Assembly (NCBI GenBank): GCA_030141605.1
Contig: JAQGDQ010000832.1
Span: 1 to 26,600 of the forward strand
DNA: 26,600 bases
Direction: 5' to 3'
Source of the DNA: Tubiluchus corallicola
Lineage: Eukaryota; Priapulida; Priapulimorpha; Priapulimorphida; Tubiluchidae
This document shows positions 21,901-26,600 of the stretch, piece by piece (the stretch's first letter is position 1; each line of letters starts with the position of its first letter). The notes beneath the pieces are model-generated. The model saw only the letters and a list, made by a program, of their open reading frames with translations, was not told the DNA's origin and ran no database searches. Made by a program: the position numbers and the translations under genes.

Positions 21901-23623
21901 TCAGATGCACAAGTTTCATTAAGTGATGTTTGTTGCAAAGCATTTTATTTGCTTTTAAGTTAGTGTTTTCTTTTGTTTTAGTACTGAACTAAATGCTGAT
22001 GCACGTGAGAAGACTGGTGAGCTATACTGTCTGCGTTGCCATGATAAGATGGGGATCCCGATTTGTGGTGCCTGTCGGCGTCCTATAGAGGATCGTGTTG
22101 TTAATGCTCTGGGTAAACAATGGCATGTAGAGGTAATATTAAAAAAATTCATTTTAAAATTGGCTAGTTACAACATGCAGTACATCAAGACATTATTGTA
22201 AAATTATTTGGAAAAAACGTTTTGTCAAGTTTGTTCATTTGCAAACAATTCAATTACAAACAAGCCAATTCAACTAGGACGTGGAGTAAAAAGAACATAT
22301 GAGTGGTAAAAGTATCTGTGCGTTACTTTTTCTATTATTGAAGCTGCTTATATGTGCATAAAGCATACTAGGGCTTAGCATTCGTTACAAAAAAATCACT
22401 GTTAAATGTCTTTTTCATTTGCTGCCTGTTTTAGAATTTTTTTGGTAATAACACTATGATGTACAATGTGTATTGAATAAACTATTACCTCTGTTCTTGA
22501 ACTATTGGTACTATTTCTTCGGAATTCTCTTGTTAAAGGACAGGAAAAGGGGCACCTAAAGTAGGTTTCAGAAAAATCCCCTTAAAAAATTATACTGCTT
22601 TACAGCAATTTTATGCATATATATGCAGTTATGCACATTTTACATCTCCCGTAATACTCTTCTGACAGCGGCATTGCAGGACGTCACTACGCAAACATAA
22701 ATCAGGGGAAGAAAAGACAATGTTGAATTATGTCCCAAAAAACTTTCCATGCAAATATATATTACGTAGCATTTCGCTTGCTGGAAAGACTTATGTAACT
22801 AGAAATAATGATTTAAAATGTTTGTGCCAATTGGTAAAAAGTTGCTGACTCACCCTCCAGGGAGCACCTCTCAAGCCAATAGTGTATTTTTAATCTTGAT
22901 GACATGATACAGTGACTTACAATTCTGTTGTTGGAATAATGTGATATTAGCAGACAGTTCTGGCCCTGGTGATCATTCTTTTACGAAAATAGAAAGTGCC
23001 ATCAGTATCAGAAACGTAGGCTTCATTTTAAATGCAAAATTATGACTTTGTCTGAAAAAGTGTTTTATTGTGATTTTATGAATTGATAAATTTACTTCTT
23101 ATAGCATTTTGTATGTGCCAAATGTGAGAAACCATTTTTTGGTAGTCGACACTATGAGAAAAAAGGATTGGCTTACTGCGAAATGCATTTCCATCAACTA
23201 TTTGGGAATGTCTGCTTTCTTTGCAATGCTGTAGTGATGGGAGATGGTATGTATTATTTGTCAGTATTCATGCACATAACACACATTATCACTTAATGAT
23301 TGTCTTCAGGTTAAAAAGTTGTATAGGCTACTCTAAGGCCAAATAAGCTTGTTTCTGACAACTGACAGGTAACAGATTACTGTTTAATTAGATTATTTTA
23401 CATGTTTTATGTATAACCTTGTAATATTATCAGTGTGTAAATTATATTTGAACACCTTGTTTTGTTTTGTGATAAAACTATATGAAAGCATAATAGTAGC
23501 AAAATTTGTTGTATATCATCTCTGCAACTTCTTGAAAACTGATTGAATTTTGCCATTAATTTAAAGTTGCTACATCACTTTTACAACAAGTGATGTAGGA
23601 TGTAGTAACTGGAGCAATATGTA

Positions 23624-23685
<62 letters not shown>

Positions 23686-24159
23686 CAGGCTGTTTAGGAA
23701 TTAGTAGCATTACAGAAGAATTAGTGTATTTCTTTGCACAGCCTGTTCTTTCTTGTTTTATATTTGAGAATGAAAGACTTAATTTTGTATAAGTGGTGCT
23801 TTGTTCTTTCAGTATTTCAAGCTCTCAACAAAAGTTGGTGTGTTCAGCATTTTGCCTGTTCTCTTTGCGACACAAAGATGGGTCCAAAGTAAGAATTACT
23901 TCTATATGCAATTATTACTTTATACTGGAAATGTTTTAATGCTATTTACATTCATTCCATTATGACCTTACTTGCTTAAACTGCCAGCTAGTTTTGATGT
24001 TTTGTTGTTGAATTTATGGCTGTTATATGATTTTTCTTTTGTAGGACAAAGTTTTATGAACTAGATCTAAAGCCAGTCTGTAAGAAGTGCTACGAGAAAT
24101 TTCCTGGTGAGTTGAAAAGACGTCTTACAAGAGCTTTTAAGAATGCTCCTCGTAAATGA
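12904..24159 (+). CDS. LIMS1: PINCH/LIMS five-LIM-domain adaptor, exons 2-10
   Basis: Exons: 12904-13014, 13223-13268, 13465-13531, 16294-16486, 18156-18233, 21982-22132, 23105-23246, 23813-23888, 24045-24159. All introns are GT-AG and all junctions keep frame (phases 2, 0, 1, 2, 2, 0, 1, 2). With the candidate first exon the product is 338 residues (human LIMS1 about 325). Five LIM zinc modules, numbered on that basis: LIM1 C23-D75, LIM2 C84-C134, LIM3 C148-C197, LIM4 C206-H256, LIM5 C265-C316. All 40 zinc ligands are present; the third ligand of LIM5 is Cys (WCVQH), as in vertebrate PINCH. Diagnostic stretches include [41 protein letters not shown] and [13 protein letters not shown] basic tail ([14 protein letters not shown]) ends the protein. 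In known animals LIM1 binds integrin-linked kinase and, with parvin, links integrins to actin. The gene looks intact; its introns carry most of the repeats in the window. Confidence 0.96.
13532..13984 (+). other. PINCH intron 4, proximal part
   Basis: The intron runs from 13532 to 16293. This part is AT-rich and shows only the donor GTAAGT; the 3' untranslated end of the reversed LINE may reach into it (13920-13984). Confidence 0.5.
14185..14228 (+). repeat. 44-bp direct repeat, copy 1 (ectopic)
   Basis: Identical to 15101-15144 except for one base (A for G at 14199 versus 15115). In the LINE reading (minus strand) copy 2 encodes part of the RT palm, while this copy interrupts the C-terminal region just after the RLRWLR motif. 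So copy 1 is the displaced one. Confidence 0.9.
15101..15144 (+). repeat. 44-bp direct repeat, copy 2 (source)
   Basis: Lies at the expected place within the RT palm of the reversed LINE (minus strand, [13 protein letters not shown]). It matches 14185-14228 at 43 of 44 positions. Confidence 0.9.
15881..16293 (+). other. PINCH intron 4, distal part
   Basis: No element recognised. The acceptor CTTGTAG ends at 16293. A longer open stretch beginning at 16251 crosses this acceptor but does not give the conserved LIM2 start; using 16294 restores the Cys-Asn-Glu-Phe of LIM2. Confidence 0.6.
16487..16971 (+). other. PINCH intron 5, proximal part
   Basis: AT-rich with donor GTAAGT at 16487; nothing else recognised. 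Confidence 0.5.
16972..17420. repeat. GC-richer block of unknown origin
   Basis: Base composition rises to around 50% G+C (30 of 60 in 17101-17160) against roughly a third in the flanks. It has C/T-rich, stop-containing sequence in all frames and short tandem echoes (CCTGGTTGCCTGGTTGCC at 17171-17188). It contains no recognisable coding motif. A foreign insertion, such as an unclassified SINE, MITE or LTR fragment, is the likeliest reading. Confidence 0.4.
17792..17830 (+). repeat. Degenerate CCCTAA-like tract
   Basis: ATAACCCAACCCTAATCCAA followed by CCCACACCCTAACC resembles a worn run of the animal telomere hexamer CCCTAA. It could be an interstitial telomeric trace or part of a dispersed repeat. 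Confidence 0.45.
17831..18155 (+). other. PINCH intron 5, distal part
   Basis: AT-rich intron end with a T-rich acceptor tract (TTTTTTTTAACAG) ending at 18155. Confidence 0.7.
18453..18578 (-). repeat. Left array of degenerate 16-17 bp motif
   Basis: About eight units of the type GACATTTGGACACATAA, spaced 10 to 18 bp. On the minus strand these read TTATGTGTCCAAATGTC, the same motif as in the array at 19583-19788, so the two arrays are inverted relative to each other. Located in PINCH intron 6. Confidence 0.8.
18579..19582. other. Interval between the inverted arrays
   Basis: About 1 kb without a transposase-like frame. It holds a small inverted pair, TGCAGTAACTGTGGCAG (18911-18927) against CTGTCACAGTTACTGCA (19172-19188), 16 of 17 pairing. 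If the arrays are foldback-type ends, this is the internal region. Confidence 0.4.
19583..19788 (+). repeat. Right array of degenerate 16-17 bp motif
   Basis: About thirteen units built on CTAGTGTCCAAATRACC (for example CTAGGAGTCCAAATTAC, CTTATGTCCAAATAAC, CTGTGTCCGAAATCC). Units vary from 15 to 17 bp and share GTCCAAAT. The array ends exactly where a TTA-repeat LINE tail begins, and related units resume at 21700 on the far side of that LINE. Confidence 0.85.
19789..21690 (-). mobile_element. I-type LINE remnant with TTA-repeat tail
   Basis: Read on the minus strand. An ORF1-like segment (21690 to 21442, [35 protein letters not shown]) is followed by a deletion that removes the endonuclease and most of the RT. 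Then come the RT thumb (21356-21051, [34 protein letters not shown]), [14 protein letters not shown] near 21010, [17 protein letters not shown] (20885 onward) and a C-terminal Cys/His stretch ([18 protein letters not shown], near 20425-20350). The coding sequence ends [10 protein letters not shown] with a stop at 20209-20207. The 3' UTR runs to an element-strand (TAA)n tail, seen as TTA repeats at 19789-19805. Such tails are typical of I-type LINEs. Several frame breaks make it dead. It sits inside the 17-bp array. Confidence 0.8.
21700..21760 (+). repeat. Continuation of the right 17-bp array beyond the LINE
   Basis: Three to four units (ATCTGTGTCCAAGATG, TTTGTGACGAAATAAC, CTGTGTGTCGAAAACCC, CTGTAACCGTAAAC) in the same orientation as 19583-19788. 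This indicates the array was continuous before the LINE entered. Confidence 0.7.
22133..23104 (+). other. PINCH intron 7
   Basis: Donor GTAATA, acceptor TTATAG. Nothing recognisable inside. Confidence 0.6.
23626..23684. repeat. AT microsatellite
   Basis: An uninterrupted run of about 29 AT units in PINCH intron 8 (23247-23812). Likely highly length-variable between individuals. The rest of that intron is plain AT-rich sequence. Confidence 0.95.
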
Positions 24160-26600
24160 TGGATATTACTGAATCCTTGTGTGAGTTCTGGAGTTTTCCT
24201 GTACACCAGGTGGGCAATCATAGCATCAGTGGTGTTTTAAATTGCTGCGTGGACATAAACAAGAAAGAAGAGAGGATTGCAGGTTTTAGGTGATTTCTAT
24301 GAAAAAGTGGTGTTTAGAGTTCAGATATTTAGTAGTTAGACAAGCTAGTAATCACTAGACATAAACAACAATCATTTAATGAAGTATTAAAACCCATGCA
24401 GTGTTGAAATTTTACTGTTCAGTCTCTACTGCTGTGAATTAGATTTCAAGAGTTTGGTAAAATTTGCAGTTGGTATTCATTAGTGATCCAATAGGCTTAA
24501 AATTTGCTCTTTTTATTTAAAGTACATTTGCTTGTCCTAGCACAAGAACATTAGTTGTTATTGTTAAAGTTAACAGTAGTTTATACTATGTTTTTATCTC
24601 GTTATTGGTTGTGAGTTATAGTTATAGCTAAATGCATTAATCTGGTTGTACAATTACACATGTATAAGATGATACATACAATAAAGAAGTGCTACTACCA
24701 CTAGTAAAAGATAACTAGTAATGTTGTAATTAGGCATATGTATCTTTTTGTTTGATAAAGTTATGACTGTTGTCTCTGCCGACATTCTAGTTTTGCTTCC
24801 GTATTGACACTTGCAGTGAAACTGCTTGTTGTTGAACATGACTTTCCCAAGAAGTGGTCAAAGCAAACTGGTTTAGAAAAGACAAAGCACTATGGTTGTG
24901 TTTTTCTCCAAAACTTAACGCCTTCTATTGCAAGCTGCACTGACTACGTCTTTGTAATTGAAAGGAAATGGCAGGAGGCCTCTGGGTTCTCTTGTGCAAT
25001 GTCCAGAATTTATAATTATGCTACTAGGTTTATCATATGTAAGGAAGTTGGTCGTCTTTGTTTTTTTTATGCATTGTGTGTGCATCTTAAATATTTTCAT
25101 TCCGAAATTAAAAACTCGTGTTGTAATATGTACATTACTTATCATATTTGCATTCTATTTGTACTATTTTTATAAATAGATGAGTTATTAGGCCTAAATG
25201 TTAATACTATTCTTTTAGCAGCTTGCCGCAACGGTCATTGGGGGTTTTTCTTTCCTTACTGCAGTTTTTATTTCTATTCAGCTTCTCTCACATAAATTTT
25301 CAAATTTTTATGTAATACTTCTTGAACAACAAAATATTAACAAATGTACTTGCCATATGTTTAAAAACCAAAATGTTAGCTAATGTATCTAAGCAAATCT
25401 AACGTAGATAAATTGGGATACTACATAAATCATGCATTTTGTGAGAATAATAGGGAATTGAATGTTGTTGTTTGCCAAACAGTAAATGTGAAACAATAAC
25501 CAAAGCTAAAATATGCCTAGACTAAATATGCTTTTAGATTTTTAAGCAGAATAATAGATTATTTTGTTACACTAGAATTAGATTCCATCTTTCAAACTTC
25601 CATGTATCTTTTTTACTGACATTATGTATTTGTTATCATGTATGGAGACGATCTCATGTCATTATGATTATGACAACACGTTTGCATTCAGTTCTTAACT
25701 TACTGAATACTGTTTTCTTTACAAATACTAGATACTGCATAATAATTGTATTTTAGGTTGCCAATTTTAATTAAATACCAAAAATTTTAACATTTATTCT
25801 GTGCATTTATATTTATACATATAGGAAGTTTTTAGTAGTTATTTTTATTTTGTGTTTTATTTATTTTCATAGTGCAGAATGAAGCCTTGTGTTTGTACTG
25901 TCAAGTGCATTGAGCTTGTGTTTTTTGCATACCTAAACTTAAATTTTTAGGTATATAATTAACTTGTAAATTGTAACACATTGACTTCATCTAGTGATTA
26001 AAGTTGCTTTAATATTTAATTCATATTATCGTGCGTACAGTTATTTATGGAAAGTTATTCTGGCTTGTTAGAAAATACGATTTAAATTATCTTAAACTGT
26101 TTTGGTATTTTACATGTAATATGAGCTCATGTGCAGAATGATAAATAGTCATCATATTCAAAGAATTATCGAAACTATAGCAACTCGTAGAACTAAATAA
26201 ATGTGTTAGTAGTATATTCATGTAGAAATTTAAATTAGTTGCTTATTTATTGTTCCAGAAATTAGATTTATAAGATTACACCGAGCACTATAACAAAAAA
26301 TTTTATTGCTGGTATAAAATGACATTGCTTATGTATTTGCTGTTTCTTAAAAACATTAATTAATCGTGCAAGTAATTGTCAGGATTTAAACTATGGCTAT
26401 TGCAGTGTATTATTAATTTTTAATTTCAGTATTTTGACACTTATGAAGTAATTTAACAAGGAAATTGACAAGAATAATGATTCCTGCAGCTTTATACATC
26501 TTTAAACTTACTGCTTTTGATGTCACACCTACAAAATTCTTGACTTCAGGTCATTTTAAAACTAAAAGCAAAATAAAAATAAACTATACTATAGCATAGT
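24160..26600 (+). other. PINCH 3' UTR and downstream, no further gene
   Basis: Continuous AT-rich sequence. The longest open stretch (24804-25175) begins at TTG rather than ATG and has no recognisable motif. No exon-like segment with conserved residues was found on either strand. Confidence 0.6.
24680..24685 (+). terminator. Candidate PINCH polyadenylation signal
   Basis: First AATAAA after the PINCH stop codon, 521 bp downstream. A later AATAAA stands at 26196-26201 and others at 26568-26582, so a long 3' UTR is equally possible. Confidence 0.4.

Noticed and set aside
2197-24159. Operon-like or functional pairing of MBLAC1 and PINCH
   Set aside because: The genes are 2.3 kb apart with separate polyadenylation candidates and a MITE between them; no known pathway links them.
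24804-25175. 123-codon open frame downstream of PINCH
   Set aside because: It begins at TTG, not ATG, has no recognisable motif, and lies in AT-rich 3' UTR-like DNA; length alone is compatible with chance.

Overview
The window is AT-rich nuclear DNA from an animal. Both protein-coding genes are split by GT-AG introns and both belong to metazoan families. The LINE types and the general intron style point to an invertebrate, but I cannot name the phylum from sequence alone. There are no prokaryotic features (no operons, Shine-Dalgarno sites or CRISPR arrays). All genes and elements were read by eye from translations and motif comparison; no database search was run.

Layout. 1-1800: the 3' half of a decayed LINE. 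1844-2575: a pair of 60-bp inverted arms enclosing a TG microsatellite, a possible TATA box and the first coding exon of gene 1. 2197-6998 (+): gene 1, an MBLAC1-type metallo-beta-lactamase-fold hydrolase, six coding exons, 223 residues, apparently intact. Its introns hold a 647-bp terminal-inverted-repeat element, a tRNA-like fragment and a dead pogo/Tigger transposase. 6999-9286: the intergenic stretch, with a well-preserved 352-bp hAT-type MITE. 9287-24159 (+): gene 2, PINCH/LIMS, the five-LIM-domain adaptor of the integrin-linked-kinase complex. Its nine confident coding exons run from 12904 to 24159, and a candidate first exon lies at 9287-9324. Its introns hold three more LINE remnants of different lineages, microsatellites and inverted arrays of a 16-17 bp motif. 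24160-26600: PINCH 3' UTR and downstream AT-rich DNA without a recognisable gene.

The two genes lie head-to-tail on the + strand, about 2.3 kb apart, and have no known common pathway. MBLAC1 acts on small or nucleic-acid substrates through a bound metal; PINCH is a scaffold at cell-matrix adhesions. The rest of the window is a record of transposition: at least four LINE lineages, a hAT MITE, a Tigger relative, a second TIR family with three traces, and a foldback-like array that a LINE with a TTA-repeat tail has split. I found no convincing new multi-gene system. The most unusual structures are the inverted 17-mer arrays (18453-21760), the inverted arms around the MBLAC1 first exon, and a TIR fragment sitting at the internal deletion point of a LINE.
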